Positions 46,291 through 60,440 of a DNA stretch of 64,000 nt are shown here, one piece after another; position 1 is the first letter of the stretch; each line of letters begins with the position of its first letter. This DNA comes from Steromphala cineraria (lineage: Eukaryota; Mollusca; Gastropoda; Trochida; Trochidae). The stretch lies in NCBI GenBank assembly GCA_916613615.1, contig OU744728.1, positions 36,230,450 through 36,294,449 on the forward strand, given 5' to 3'. Below the pieces are notes generated by a model. That model did not search any database and was not told the DNA's origin. It saw only the letters and a program-made list of their open reading frames with translations. The translations under genes and the position numbers were made by a program.

Positions 46291-47739
46291 CACTGCAATT
46301 GAAATATATCCCTCCAATCAGTTATATGCCAGCATGCATTACAGTGATACGAACTCCTGCCAGTTTTCTCTCCTCTGAACTGTCTACCAATGCTTAAGCT
46401 TATCGCTACGACCCCTTCACGAGTTCATTTTACTTATAGAGATCAGTTGAAGGTAGGCTTCAATTCTGGAACAGCTGAGTGCTTGAAATCCAGAAAATGT
46501 CAGCACCAAACAGTACTGATAAAAAGAACAAGCCTTACGACCTCCTACTTTGCAGCATTTTTATCTCCTGACCTGATAGAATTTGATAAAGTTGTTTAAA
46601 TAGAGCGATGATTTTTTTGGTGAGAAATACTAGCTACAGCTGATTTATTAAACTATGAAACTTGGCTTATTAAGGAGACCGTACATATGCACTTTGTAAG
46701 CCAGGTTTATCAAATAGGTTGTACATTTTTCATGATGGAATTTATATCAAACGACACATTCCTATATGAAAAACGTTGAAAACTACATAAGATGTCATGT
46801 TCTTACTTATTCAGACAAAATATACATTTCATAGATATGCTTGAATATCTTAATTTGAAAAGAAAATCTTCATTTAAAGACTATAAAATGTGCATGCGCA
46901 AAAGATCCAAAATTTATTATAAACAGGTGATTCATAAGTTTTAAAGATTCGCTATCAGTTTATTATTAATGTTAAAGCACGGATTCATGTGAAATAGATT
47001 ACATGAAGTTCTCATCATTCACGCAAATATCTTAAATATAATGTTTCGTTTAACCTCTACACTACTTAATTAAGATAGAGCATGAATAATGATGAGGAGC
47101 TTTCATATACATGTATCTGTTAGATATTAAAATAACACGATGCATCGTTTTATTGCGTGCAAGGAGCCACTTTCTAGCCAACTTTATCACACAAATTAGT
47201 TAGACCATGATAACTGGATATTAATTTAAGTTTATGTTGTATGTCATGGTGCATACAGGTAATTAATGAGACCCATTTAATTACACAACCACGGATTTAA
47301 CTTTCAAATAAATAAGGTTTACAATTATCAATGTTATTTCCAGATTGCCCTTTTTTATTCAATGCTTTTGTCACACATGATGTTATTCTATTAAACAAGA
47401 ATTATTGAATATATCCGATCAGTTTGGCAGGCCATTGGGGCTTCTGTAGGGGTTCCACAGGGGGTCTGAAATAGAAGTTAATACATCTATTCAAAATAGC
47501 TCGATCTGCGAGAAGCTAGTATATCATATATGAGGGGATTGAAAGGAGGAAAATGATGAAGCTTTAGGATTAAGCATGGTTAAAATTGTCAACTTCTAAC
47601 CATTGAAAGTTTCAGATATTCTCAACGTTATGATCTTATCTTTATCAGTACAATGTAACGAATCAACTAAATCGCGTGTAGACGTGACATATGTTCATCT
47701 TATTTAAGTTAGAAACCCCAAAATATCAGGAAAATGAGC

Positions 47740-49330
47740 ATTCAATTCCTAAAATTGATTTCAGCATTGCTCATTGCTGTCTACAAGGAATGTGTGCTTT
47801 TATATAAAGTTTGTAGGCAATGTTAAACAAAGTTCTGATCGATCTGATCGAGGACAGAATAAGCATCTTTATAATTCCATTTTAATCAATTGAACATGTT
47901 TTTTCCAGAGTTCAGAAATAGTCTCCGTCGGGAACATCAAAGGAAACATTGGCAAAGGCAAATAAGAATCATCCCCAGGACCATAAAAAGAAGTCAATCC
48001 TGAGCAAAAAGTAAATGGATCGAAATATTAAACTGTTTTAATACATTTATCAAAATATAAACATGATCGAACGTTAAAAATAACATAACTTGTTATTTGA
48101 ACTTAAAGTTTTACAAAGTATAACAATTTCAAAGTAAAACCTTTCAATTGACATATAAAACTTTGACAGCTGATATATATAATTGTAATGAGACAAGTTT
48201 CCATAAGATTATAAACAGATATGGTGCAATTAGGTTAAACTTATTCATGTGAATATTTGCCATTTTTTGTAAGTATTTTCTTGAGCTTCCACAGAACGAC
48301 TTAATCAGCCTATTTTAGTGGAACTCATTTCTCATCTTACTTTTAAGATGATAAGAAGGAAATTTTAGGATTGACTAGTGTTCAAAGAAATTGCTGTTAC
48401 TGTAATTAGGTGCAATTAGTTTTTTTTATTCATGTGAATATCTGCAATTTCCTGTAAGTATTTCCTGGAGCTACAACAAAACGTTTCTGTAGCGTAAATT
48501 GCTCTATTTTAGTGGTACTCATGTCTCATCTCACTTTCAAGATGATAAGAAGAGAATTAAAGGATCGACTAGTGTTCAAAGAAATTGCTGTTGCTGTAAT
48601 TAGGTGTAGGGAGTTCACATCGATAAGGTTAGAAGTACGTTCAGTACTAGTGTATCTTCGTAAGTGGAAGAAGTGACAGATCATTATGATTAATTATTTT
48701 TATCGCTTTCCTAAATGACTATATTGTTTAAAATTCTTTTCTTATTGAACTCTTTGTTTAAAGTTATGTTGTTTAATATTCTTTTTCAATTTTAACTCTT
48801 TCGTTAAATGTTATGATTCCTCGTTGAATAGTAGTTCCTAAAATTCGAAAATTCCCTACATAATTGAACATATGGCTTATTTTGAGTTGGAAAGGTTGTC
48901 CAACATAATTATTATGTGAGAGTGATTGCAGAGTCAACTCTTTCTATTTATAAAAGAGTAATTTTAATTCTGTCATTAAAATGTAAACGGTTGTAAGAAA
49001 AATATCCTGTACATTTCTATACAGATATGATAGACCGTACAAAATATGCCATGCAAAATCTTTACTATGTAACGGATTAATGAAAATGTGAAATAACTTT
49101 AAAACACAAAATGTTTCTAACTATATAGTAAAATGGAAAATACATGTATACTATTTACGTCCGTAGCTGGAATGACTCATCCTGATAATCAACCTCTATC
49201 TGGTATGGTTTTATGATTATCCCATGTACCTTCAATTGTTAACAAAATTAATGAAGCATGACAACGACATTTTAGTAAAATTAGTTAATTTTAGTATCAC
49301 CAAGTTGCATAAAATATGTTCACGAAAAAC
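47740..49330. other. ~1.6-kb segment present only in the left duplication unit
   Basis: Homology between units jumps from about 47720/62560 to about 49340/62578, so this stretch is either inserted in the left unit or deleted in the right. It has no gene. It holds the 186-bp direct repeat described separately. Confidence 0.6.
48224..48606 (+). repeat. two-copy direct repeat, ~186-bp period
   Basis: GTGCAATTAG at 48224 and 48410 starts two copies sharing TTATTCATGTGAATAT, TATTTTAGTGG, AAGATGATAAGAAG and GACTAGTGTTCAAAGAAATT. A more diverged third version of the last part lies at about 50041-50110 (AGATTAAAGG.CCGACTAGACA). Non-coding. Confidence 0.75.
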
Positions 49331-50700
49331 TTCAATTTTAAGGAGTGCCTCCTATGGTTACAACTCCATTGAACTTATTTACTAAAGAATGTTCAAATTT
49401 CTGATTGTATGTGTAACTTAACAATTGGTATGGATGTTACCTACGTGCCCTGCTGTTGTACCTTCAGGGGTAACAAAGCCGTGGTAACAGAACATTTAGT
49501 CATTTGGACTTAAAAAGGAATTATTCTTAAGTCTTTGAGCATAAGTTTGATCTTTATGACGTTGAAATTTGAATATAAAACAATGAACTTGGGATAGGTA
49601 CATGTAGCAGCGCCAAATAGATCTAAACCTATTCAATATGTTAAGGAATCAAATGTTTTTTTTAGAGTCAACAAAATCAGTATTTCTCAAAATATTTTAG
49701 ACATTTTTGTTTGTTTTGTCAATCATCCTTACAGGTCTACCATGATTTGCCACAAAAATGTATCATTGTTATCAGCGTTTACTAGCGTAGTAATCTACTT
49801 TTAATTACAAAATGATTATAAAAAACAACTTTTTATGTAATTTAGACAGCGTGTTCAACATGTAAGACAACCATCAATGAAATATGCTTCTATACCATCG
49901 AAAGAGTTCCATGCAACTCTCACGAATTCATTCAATATATCAACACTATTTTTAAATGTCAAAGACCCAAAGAACGTTTGAATTGGTATAAAAAATCTTT
50001 TCTCGGAGAAGTCATCTTTAAACTTACCTTCAAGCAAAAAGGTCTAAAGAAGATTAAAGGCCCGACTAGACATCTAAGAAACCTGCACTTATCACTGTAA
50101 TTACGTTAAAACAGTAAGTATGTATAAGGCAAGACTTTCGTTTGATCTATTCAGAAGCTTAATGATGAAAGGTTAATGATTCTTTAAGGACAGTCTTTTT
50201 GATGCTTTTGTGAATTATGTGTTATCAGTTATTTATTCACTTCCTTAAATGATTCGGTTGAAACTCTAAGGATTCTTTGTTATGTTTATCATATCAATAT
50301 TATATGGTTATATTTCTTTTTGACAAATATTATATTTTATATATTTTAATAAAAGATTTGATTTTACTTCAATCACTGCGTTTTATCTTGAAACTGTCTA
50401 AACGTATTGTATAATGACCTAATTTTCATAAGGATGAACGAGTTAAATGCATAGAGATTAGAGTAAATAAGGTTGACACAAAATCTAAATTATTCATTTG
50501 TTTACGTTCAACAACTAAATAATGTTTTATTAGTTCTTTACACATTTTTGACCTTAAACGCCTTTCTCTAGAATAAACTCTACCCTTGTTAAACAAAACT
50601 TTTTCGAAGTTTTCACGAGACATTATTTGATCATAACCTTGATTTCTTCAAGGGTTTACTGAGCTCGATGAATGTTTGATTAATGATGGGCAACTGACTG

Positions 50701-52350
50701 AGAAGTGACACGTTGCTCTAGAACCTTTATGAGAACATGATTTGTGTGCATATTCATCAGTTCTGCTTCTGATAAGTTGACGGTTTTGACATCAAACGGA
50801 TATTGGTTCTATGACATCAAGTGAAATTATTTTCTTTGAACTGTAGAAGCCTCTTTGGGACTATTGATTGATTCTACTTTGAGATAATCATAGTTTTGTT
50901 CCCTTCAAGAATAGCATTTCTTAGTACATGACACATTTCTAGGTTCTTTTTAGTGTGATGTTTGAGTCAATAACAGGTTGAATTGTTTCTTTTTGTAACT
51001 AAATTCATTATAATTATATCAAAATGCTAAAAAGTCAGTCGCAAAACAATTTGATCTGTTGAGTGGAAAGTGCTCAAACATTAGAAAATGATCATTTCTG
51101 ATAATAATGTTACGTTTTGACCTTTTCTTTTCAAATTTAACAGAATGACTCATCCACACAACATGATATATTATGTGAGTTATAATACCACATTGTAACA
51201 CCGTGAGTGTTATAATCAAGCAACCTTTTAAAGGTTTTCCTTATTATTCATTGATTACAGCCGTTGTAAGATAAAAAGCAGCCCAAAACCGACCATTAGT
51301 GTTCAGTAGTTGTAGTTACAATGATGCAGTTGCTTCCCTGATGATGATATATGATTTACATCTGGTAAATTGACCCTGAATTGGAATATCAATATTGCTG
51401 AAGATAAAGTGAAATATCAGGATGACATTTCAAGAACATGAAAACATTCTACTCGCGGAAATATAAAAGAAATTCAAATGCCATAATCTACTGAAAGAGT
51501 TCAATGTTATATTCACTCGAGTAAACATGTACTGACACTGAAACTAACCAGCATAAAACTGACTTAGTGGATGTTTAAGGACATAAATTTCATGATGATA
51601 TTAAATGAGCCAGACTCAAAGTGTTTGTATTCATGTGAACTGATCTTAACACAATAAGTTCTTTAAACAAACAAAAGGTGTTTCTTTTAATAATTAGTCT
51701 GTCACTACTTCCAAAATCACTATGTTTTTCTAAATATTCACCTGTAAGCAGTTTCATCCTTCAAATTCAGTATTTCAATCAAAGGGAAGATGTAAATAGA
51801 ATCCTTAAGTCTTACAATCTGTTGTTAGCCTTTAGAGCTTAATGGTCGCAGGTAAACCGTATTAATGTATGGTAATCCTGATTTTTTTTCTTGAATGAAA
51901 TAAGGCATATGTAATGTTTTGAGACCAATGACTATCAAAAAGGCAGTCGATGAACACTGCTTTAATCTGCCTAAGGTCATAGAGTATACTTAACAACTAC
52001 TGCCTTTTGATGTGTGCTATCCTTGACGTAACTAAGCAATAATGCTTAAGGAGGTCGTACATTAAAGATATCACTCATATCAGCCTTCATGCAGTGGACA
52101 GACAACTGTGTTTCAGGATTGTCTGTTTCTTTTAGATTGCTAACTCATGTTTTATCATAATTCACTGAAACAGCCGATAAACTTACTCGTTACACAGACT
52201 GCAACCGCTCTAAATTCATAAAATGCTGGTCCGTATGTCATAATTGTTTGTGTTTGTGGTGAATTATGTCTTATCTGTCTAATTATCTAAAAATAAATCA
52301 CTGTATCAGCTCCCTGCATATAATTAGTATGTCAATCATTAACAAAACAT
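50701..52350. other. distal part of left unit / junction with right unit
   Basis: No gene seen. Its counterpart in the right unit would lie beyond the window, so the exact duplication junction cannot be set here. Confidence 0.35.
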
Positions 52351-54912
52351 ACAATGATGTTTTCTCAACACCAATTCTTTCAAATTAATCTTTAAGATCA
52401 CTAATAATATTGCATGTGGCTGGACGACATCTTAGCAATCTTCTAGTACAGAAAGTATGGATGATGCTATGTGTGTTTGCTGTGAGTGTCGAGCGTTTGC
52501 GTAGAGTAAGATGGATCACTCTCAGGCACCGTCTTTGATGAAAACAATATATCATGATCAATCAGCACAAATGCATGTTCTTTGATTTAATGCAACAGTC
52601 TAAACGCAAGTTAAGCTCTTTGTTCCTATTCAATGTTTTTGATCACTTAAATTTGTTATATAACAAAATGACTCTGTAATCTTCTGGCATGACCTTTATC
52701 AATGATAGATTAGTTAATTTGAAATACATGTTAATGACTATTTGCTGTACGTGACAGGTTAATGGACAGAGTGTCACTTACAATACCTGCTTTTAGCTTG
52801 CCTTTTCAAGAGTTCATTTCACTACCCTTTTGACAGTATTTGGAAACTAATATTTGTTTATCTTGCCGAGAAATCCATTTGTTATAATTAAAACAGTTTG
52901 AATATCTACAAGCATGAGAAAATTTTCTCTTGTATCTTTCCGCTATGATATAACACCTTGATTATTCACAGGATTTGAAGTTATCAAGGTCAGCTTTACA
53001 AAGAAATCCTAAGCTATGCACCATGATTCGATAAATGCCACAAATCCCAGAAGCTTTAACAGACAAACAATGTATATACACCGAGGACAACTCATGTACA
53101 CTCGTTAGAATCATCTGGTTTTTGTCATAAAGAAACTGCACATACAGAAGTAATTGTTGAGCTGAGATTTGAAATGTAGTCATTATTAGATCGTAAGAAT
53201 AGCTCTTACGAATAGACACATTTTGAGACAAATCGAAGGTCTAATAAAGAATGATTATCTGACTTAAATGTACACGAAATCTATATCACGAAAGACAGCA
53301 AAATTTACGATAATATTTTGTAGACAGATTTCTTTAGTATCGTGACAAACATTTTGTATAATGTGAAAGTAGCTGTTATTACCTCAACATCACATGATAT
53401 CATAACACATATAGTGATGATGATATTCCTATGATCGCAATTCACAAAGTATAAGCGTTTAACCCACTATTGAGGAAGTAGATCACACATTAAGCTTTTC
53501 AACTTAATCCAACCTGAACGTCTGGTTGACATAAAACACACTTCACCCTGAGAGTTTGCAGTTAATTATGTTTCTTGTTTTTTGTTTCTACAGCAACAAA
53601 TCAATTGCTTTAATGTTACAATCAATCTAATGGGTATTGCCATATGCTTAAAGCTTTCTCATTTTTTTGGTTTTGATGAAGGTTATTATGTCACTTCTGA
53701 TTCAGCTCCAAGCAACATCATATGCTGATTATATCGAAATGTTATGACATTATGCTGACAAAACACTTAATACACAGGGTTCAGGAAACTGATCAACTTG
53801 ATTGTTTTTTTATACTGTATATCCAAAACATATAATTATGAAACCGCCAGGCAAAAAAATTTGCATGCAAAGCTGTTTAAATTGACTTAATCTAAAAGCC
53901 ATGTGATGTGTTGAATTATAGCACGTTTACAATAACACATATTTGCAGTAGTTCGGATAAGGTAATTGGTGTCTTGTTATTGTTTTGTTAAAATATATCT
54001 ATTTAATGTGGGCAGAGCTAAGAAATATTGTCAATATATGAAAAGATAAGCACTTTTTTTTCACATAGAATATGTCATTTTGTTGATGAACATTTGTGTT
54101 ATATCACAATTAATTTTGGAACAATTAGTAACATAATTCTTTCTTTTTGGGAACCATTTAAAAAAATGAAATATATTCTTTGAACGATGCTGTAACTCTT
54201 GTTCTCATCAGTTCGACAATGCAACATTAAAAAACATAAATATCCATAATTGGAAAATCCTACATATTGTGAATTCAAACGATGTGTCTACTTTCTTTTG
54301 ACTTGCAGTTTATATATTTCATTTACATATTCAGAACATTTCAAACAAAGGTTAAAATAATACCTTAATTAAGTTAACATACAAGTTATAAGATCTTTTC
54401 ACACGAATCACAAAATGTGAATAGTTCGCCGAGGTCTCATTATTTAGACAACGTGAGCAGATCTTTTTGACGACTCGGTACAAAATTGGAATCAAATGTC
54501 ATATTGAAATATCTCAAACCAAGTCTTCTCTATTGATTAACCCGTCTTGATCTTCTGTTACTGGACGTGTTTGTATAAAACTGACTCATATGAGCAGGCA
54601 ACTTATTGCTTTGACTTAAGATATCAATTTACTCTGATGCGAACATAGAAATAACTTGGCACAAATAGATTTATTTAGTAATAAACTACATTACCATATT
54701 TAAGTCACATACGGGCGGATAAGGTGCATATCATGTTTGTTTCTAAAAACGAAATATATATATATTTTGATCAAACATGTGACCTGTGAAGTGCTCTATT
54801 AATTTATGAGAAAAAGTTTACAAACAAAATTCTGTTAAGATTAAAATCCTTTCATAAGTAATCCTGTATATTTACAGATTTAAAAGATTATTCATAAAGA
54901 CAGATTTCGAAC

Positions 54913-55475
54913 TTAAAGATGCTGTATCATACTTGCAATATTTTAAAAAGTATTTTTAATATATTCGTTGTATTTTTAAAAAAAATTAGCGACCAACCTA
55001 GGGAAAATTGGATCAAAATTCATTAAATGTGAGATAATTTACCAAAATTATGAAAACGGCAGCCAACATAAAGGCGAATCATATGTGGCCATCTCACAAC
55101 TTCAAGTCTCTAAATATACGCTTGAAAATCGTCTTTGACGCGCACGACTAGATTTTCTTTTCTTTTTCTCCGAATAAGGTATTCGTTGCTGCCAAAGTTG
55201 ATACCCATCGAACGCAAATACGCTAGTTGTGACACGGTGTAAATCCTACGTTCGTAATGATTACGTCACCGAAAGCGGGTTCGTTAAATGCTATGCCCTT
55301 TCTACAAGGGGTACTGTGCTTTGGGCATCGAAATAAGTATGTTATTGTTGATTAAACAATCTAAATATGATATCAAAATTTCGACGAACGATTTTTGATG
55401 TGATGTGATGTATTTCTTATCTCAATAGCTAAATTGCAGCCTGAACCGTGTGCAAGTATGAATCAGCATCTTTAA
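54913..55475. mobile_element. 555-bp TTAA MITE in the right unit, with empty site in the left unit
   Basis: The element spans 54917-55471. Ends AGATGCTGTATCATACTTGCA and ...TGCAAGTATGAATCAGCATCT are inverted and flanked by TTAA at 54913-54916 and 55472-55475. The paralogous left-unit site near 43137-43150 reads TTTTGAAATAAATGATC where the filled site joins TTTCGAAC-TTAA to TTAA-TGATC. It is GC-richer than its surroundings and has no transposase. Confidence 0.85.
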
Positions 55476-55839
55476 TGATCACATTTCTTCTAAGATTAAA
55501 ACATTATAACTTACTTAGATCAGGTAATATCCCACAAACACCATATTTGACATTATTTTGACAATATAAAGGATAGCTGATTGAGTAACACTCCCCTCAG
55601 TTATTGACAGGTCTGGACCTATGATTTAATCTATGACAACTTCACATATTAGGAGGCTGTTTTCAAAGAAACAGATATTATGAAAAAAACAAGATTGACA
55701 AAATTGGAATTGCCATATCGCTCACTAAGTCTTCTCTATCTATTGATTTACACTTAGAAAAACATATAACTACTCAAACGCATAGCTGAAACACAGGAAA
55801 TTGAGAATAATCAAATATAATGTTATATCAATCAATTAT

Positions 55840-56215
55840 AAAGTCAAAATACGAAGCAGATACAAATATACTCCCCCATATACAATAGGCTGAAGGAGAG
55901 TCAGGTGACATCTACGCTCAGTTCTCAAAATCCCCACCTCGCACTGCTCGTGGGCTACTATTACAAAAACTACACATTGACATCTGCCATAACTTACCGC
56001 CGAGTCTTTACTAGGTTTCATTCTTATTGGAAACCGACAAATTATTTCGATTATGTACTTACTTCCCTCGAAACACCTCAAAAGACGAATCTCCCCCTGA
56101 AAATTACGAAACACAACTTCCGACAGACAGAAAGCACCTGACGTCACAACACGTACTTGAATCGTCTTACGCTCTCAGCCGCTGGTCAGGGGAGGTAATT
56201 CTTCATTGTCAACAT
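55840..56215. other. GC-richer non-coding block with overlapping open frames on both strands
   Basis: Open frames exist on both strands (minus 55836-56147, plus 55905-56141 and 56027-56248) but none shows a known domain. One TGACGTCA palindrome lies near 56140, and the block ends near GGGGAGGTAATTC. It sits downstream of the sulfotransferase gene. It may be a degraded insertion or an unrecognised exon. Confidence 0.25.
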
Positions 56216-56575
56216 TACCCTTTTAACCTATTTTCATTGTTTTTTTAAGATTAATTGGTTAAATAAGGTTTATCATTAAACCAATACTTACGTACACAGT
56301 TATAATACAGTCATTATTTTATATTAACCTAAATCTTTATTTAAATTTTTAATGATTTGCCATCACACTGTCAGTGAAAAATAAACATAAAATCATAAAC
56401 CTTTCATTTTCCCACATTAGTACATCTGTATTTGTTTTAATGAATTTGAGCATAATTCATTAATATCCAATGGTTAATAGCCAATGTAGGAAAATGAAAT
56501 GATATAATTTTATGTTTGATGCATAAATGTTATGAATATATATAGGAGTTAAAAACATTATTGATAAAACTAGCA

Positions 56576-59500
56576 TCAACTTTTTCTTGATTTATAGAAT
56601 TTTTCAATGACTCGAGTTACATTCTTGCTATATATTTTCATAGACTGGACGAAAGGTGTTGGTGAGTTAAGTTGTATAGCTGTCTTTCTTCTTCTGAAAT
56701 TTCCCTGGGAATTTGCCATCATACATGAAAGTTCAGTATCACTTAGATTGACTCCAATGAATTGGAACAACGTCCTCGTCGCATTCAATGTGTTATCTTC
56801 AAGGTCTTTGAAGTATATTATATGGAGAGGACCATCAAACTTCAGCCAGTCTAGATACATCTCCGCCCAATTCTTTAAGTGAAATGAAACGTAGTCTTGC
56901 CAGCCTGCAATTAAAACTGTGACAGTAAGAACTGAATCAATGAAATTATGAACTCGGTTAGGGTTTGGATGATTGGAAGTTATTACCTATATAATGACAG
57001 ATTGTCGTATAACATTCAATGTATTTTTAAGATAGAATGAACTGGTTTCTGGTAAGTATTCTTTGACTTTAAAGCGCTACAAACCTCTGAATAAATCAGG
57101 AAGGAAATCATAAAGGAAACTCAGAAGTTGAATTTACATAGAAGAATGAGAATAAGAAGGCAAGAAAACGGTTTAAACTTCTAGTTTCATTTAAAAGCTC
57201 CTAGGACAAATGTCTCGAAATCCTGCCCCCTACTCATTCTTATTATATTTTCCTATTACACTGCATGTATGAAAAGAAACTATCAAAAAAATTACATGTG
57301 CCGCACAGTCTTAATACCTTTCTGGAAATCGTGAGGTAAAGCCTGTCCCCTGTGGCCCCCATTCCTCCTGTTAAACTCTGCTAGAAGAGAGTCGAAGGGA
57401 TCTCTGAGTAGCAGCACGGCTCGACTGAACTGTTTGCGGTGTTCTTGTCCCCACTCGTGAGTCTTGATGAGGATCACCCGCCCGTCCTTCACCCCCTCCC
57501 CCGGGAAACCCTGGTTCCTCAGGATCACGTCGTTATAGATGCTCCCAGTAGCCACGCCTGGAACACAAAAATGTTACTAGATCAATAAACATGTAGTACA
57601 AAATTGTGAAAAGCAAGTCCTTTTTTCAGCATCAAGATGTTGTAAATGCTTCAGTAGCAATATAACATTCTTATAACTTCTTCTTATAACATAGTACAAT
57701 AATGATAAATGTTTCTTTCAAAAGCATCCTCTGTGTTCTGAGATTACCTCGTGATACAGACTACTCCTGGAAATATGATGTTAATCCTTATTGTTTCTTT
57801 AATGCAAAGTGGCAAGGCATAAGAGGTATATAAGGGTAGTAATATTTATATATCATTTATCCATAATTCGGATGAAATATATATTGATAAAAATATAAAT
57901 GTTTCTGTCTCTAAAGCATGCACACTATTACTGTATTTACTGTATTACTGTTATTACTCTTGGTAGAAAAAGGTTACACGTAATTTGTAATGTTTCAGTA
58001 AGTTATTAGCATCTGCTTCAAACTTAAGATCTATCCTCCACATTGGAGATGTCAACGAATGTAGATGGCATAATTATATGAATTCCAAATATCTGACATA
58101 TTCATTACCAAATAACAAGCTTAAGTATAGCAGCCATATACATTTTTGGAAGTCAAATTCACAAAACAAATTCACTGGAATATATAAAAATAATCAACTC
58201 AAAATTGTCATTCTGGCTGCTGTAAATTTTGAATTATGTTTGACTGATTTTGTCCGGTTTTCAATCATTATCCCGACCCAAATGTAATTATCAATGTTAC
58301 TAAACAACGATCCTAAAATGATTCTTTCCTACAATAGTTGGTACCACTCAATCAAAAGACACCATCCAAATCACTGAATGCCTCTTTACTTGGTAAATGT
58401 CATTCAATCACTACAATATGTTTACCATGCAGGTGGCAACATTCAAGCCGTCAAAATAAATAGCTTTTTCATTTTTTCTACTGTTATTCAAAACAAGCTT
58501 TTATGTTACCTCCCTTTTAAGAAATCAACTTTATCTACATAATGTGTTTGAATGAATGTTATTTTATTTCAAAACCATAATATAGAGAATAGTTTATATT
58601 GGCTATGAACTTTGTGGACATTATGATTGTTTGGTCCATTTAACAGCATATTCCTCATCTACAGCTAATGGCCATTTATATAAACATTATATACCCGTTA
58701 TCAAGAAATCATTACAAGTGTTATTTACCATAACATTAATGTATTTAGTGAAAGGCTATTTGCAGCTTGTAAATTATTTTATCTATAACAATCCAAACGA
58801 ATTCTAGTTGCAAGGAACAATAAATGAAATGATACCGAAATTGCTATAGAATTATATGACTAAAAACTTCAAGCATGATTTCCTTCCCTTTCGAAAACAT
58901 CCCCTTCCCTATATCATTAGATATAATAAATGAAGGATCGTAATGAATCCTCTATTACATGTAACATAGATATGTTTAAATTTACATATCAGCTGTTTTC
59001 CTTTGTACACTTTAAAAACCATAATTCATTTCTGTTTTAGCTTGACTTTGGCAATACAGTTTTAGTATCAAGTAATTAGTTCGATATTTCCCGAAAACCT
59101 AACCAGGTATAATATATAATATTCGCCAAAATATTTTGAGAAACTATAAAACATTTTGAGAACATAAACATATACATTGGGTATAACTGTATTGCCTATG
59201 TATAGGTGTTAAACAAAAATAAAACACATTGTGTCATGTTAACATTGCTACTTAGACACAGAGAGCCATTTGAAAGATTAAGTTAGCTTTCGCAACATAC
59301 ATTATGAAAGGAGGCGTCATATTTCCTGTGTGATTAGATAAGCACCTTCCCACTTCAAAATGGCCTCTATGCGTCAGTTAACGCTTTTCTGCTTTTCTCG
59401 TTTACACATTCACAAGATTGACATCTAAATCTGCTACAGTTGTTGCTTTAAGCTAAGTTAATGTTACAGTGTTGAATGAAACACTATTCATAAACGTATG

Positions 59501-60440
59501 ACATTTTGATACCAGATTGAAATTGAATTATGGTATTCAACATTTATGTTACTAGTGGAGTTGGTGTTGCATAAAATAGGATCATTTTACAGTGTTGAAT
59601 AACCTTTGAATATCTCTGTATACTGAGTCAACAAAAATGTTTATACATTCCCAATGTATGGGATATCATTTTTCCTTTAACAATTTGTAAGGGGATGATT
59701 GTGTGTGAAGCATTTCATATTGCAAATTTTGTATTCACGCGGAGTTACTTAGTAACATAGTGGACGTTGGAAGCATAATTGAGAATGACTCTTCATGTTA
59801 TATGATTCTGCCATCACTCATAAAATCACCGGCAGGAAACTTGACACAACAAGAATCATCTTGATATATATGGATGTCATTATAAATGATAATATACTCA
59901 CTGGAGAGTTTAATAATGCGGTTATGATATTGAACACTGTTTTGGCGACTTCTCATAAATACCAATCTGAATACCTACAACTAGTTTTAGTGATTTATAT
60001 ACCACGTTTTGCCAAGAACAATGGGGAATTATGAAACACAAAGGCATCACATTATTGAAGAGGGTAGTAACCAATCTGTACATAAATACCTTAAACTTGA
60101 AAATGTTCATCGAACAAACATGCAACTGTATGAAACCTTCTATCTGAGTTTTAGACAAACCTGTAGCCTGCTGGACTAGATGATGAAGCCAGGTGTTGCC
60201 TGACCCCGGGTAGCTGGCCAGGGCAGTGAGGGGCAGAAGGGAGGGGGAGAGCTGCACATGTTTGCACGTGAAGCCCGTGCGTTGCAGGTTAGCAAGAAAA
60301 AATGGTCCATGATGAGATATCCAGGGTGAGGGCGATCTACTCAGGTAGATGAGACACACGATCATAATCACAGCGATGTAGATAAACACACATATCACAG
60401 AGGATTTCATGCGTCGATAAAACAGACAAAATGGGTTCAT
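56576..60440 (-). CDS. WSCD-like Golgi sulfotransferase, three coding exons
   Basis: Join on the minus strand: 60440-60161, 57557-57318, 56904-56576, totalling 282 codons plus stop. Splice borders (ACAG before GTTTGT; TTCCAG before GCGTGG; AAAG before GTATTA; TTGCAG before GCTGG) all keep phase 1. Residues 12-34 are a single hydrophobic anchor after a short basic tail, so this is a type II membrane protein. TALASYPGSGNTWLHHLVQQ is the 5'-phosphosulfate loop for PAPS, and AVLLLRDPFDSLLAEF is the 3'-phosphate block. DWLKFDGPLHIIYFKDLEDN matches the C-terminal part of WSCD1/WSCD2. Vertebrate WSCD proteins (~570 aa) have two WSC domains before the sulfotransferase part; these are absent here. Sulfation of a glycan is the likely role; the acceptor is unknown. 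I start at the ATG at 60440 because the upstream in-frame codon at 60455 is GTG. Confidence 0.85.

Larger units (their letters stand above)
40600..50700 (+). repeat. left unit of a tandem segmental duplication
   Basis: Collinear with 52.35-64 kb. Anchors: AAGCTTTAACAGACAAACAA at 41656 and 53048; TATTGATTAACCCGTCTTGA near 42760 and 54530; the exon-2 border near 44285 and 57545; AATATATCCCTCCAATCAGT near 46301 and 60800; ACTTTCTAGCCAACTTTATC near 47168 and 62012; GGTCTAAAGAAGATTAAAGG near 50041 and 63309; GAGCTCGATGAATGTTTGAT near 50661 and 63921. The changing offset (about 11.4 to 14.85, then 13.27 kb) shows large indels. The start of the unit is vague because divergence is high near 40.6 kb. 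Confidence 0.85.

Noticed and set aside
46100..46378. 92-codon plus-strand frame with a Gly-rich run
   Set aside because: It is the antisense of the sulfotransferase exon-1 remnant; the minus strand aligns residue by residue to the intact gene.
59795..60034. 79-codon plus-strand ORF
   Set aside because: It lies in the sulfotransferase intron on the opposite strand, with no features of its own.
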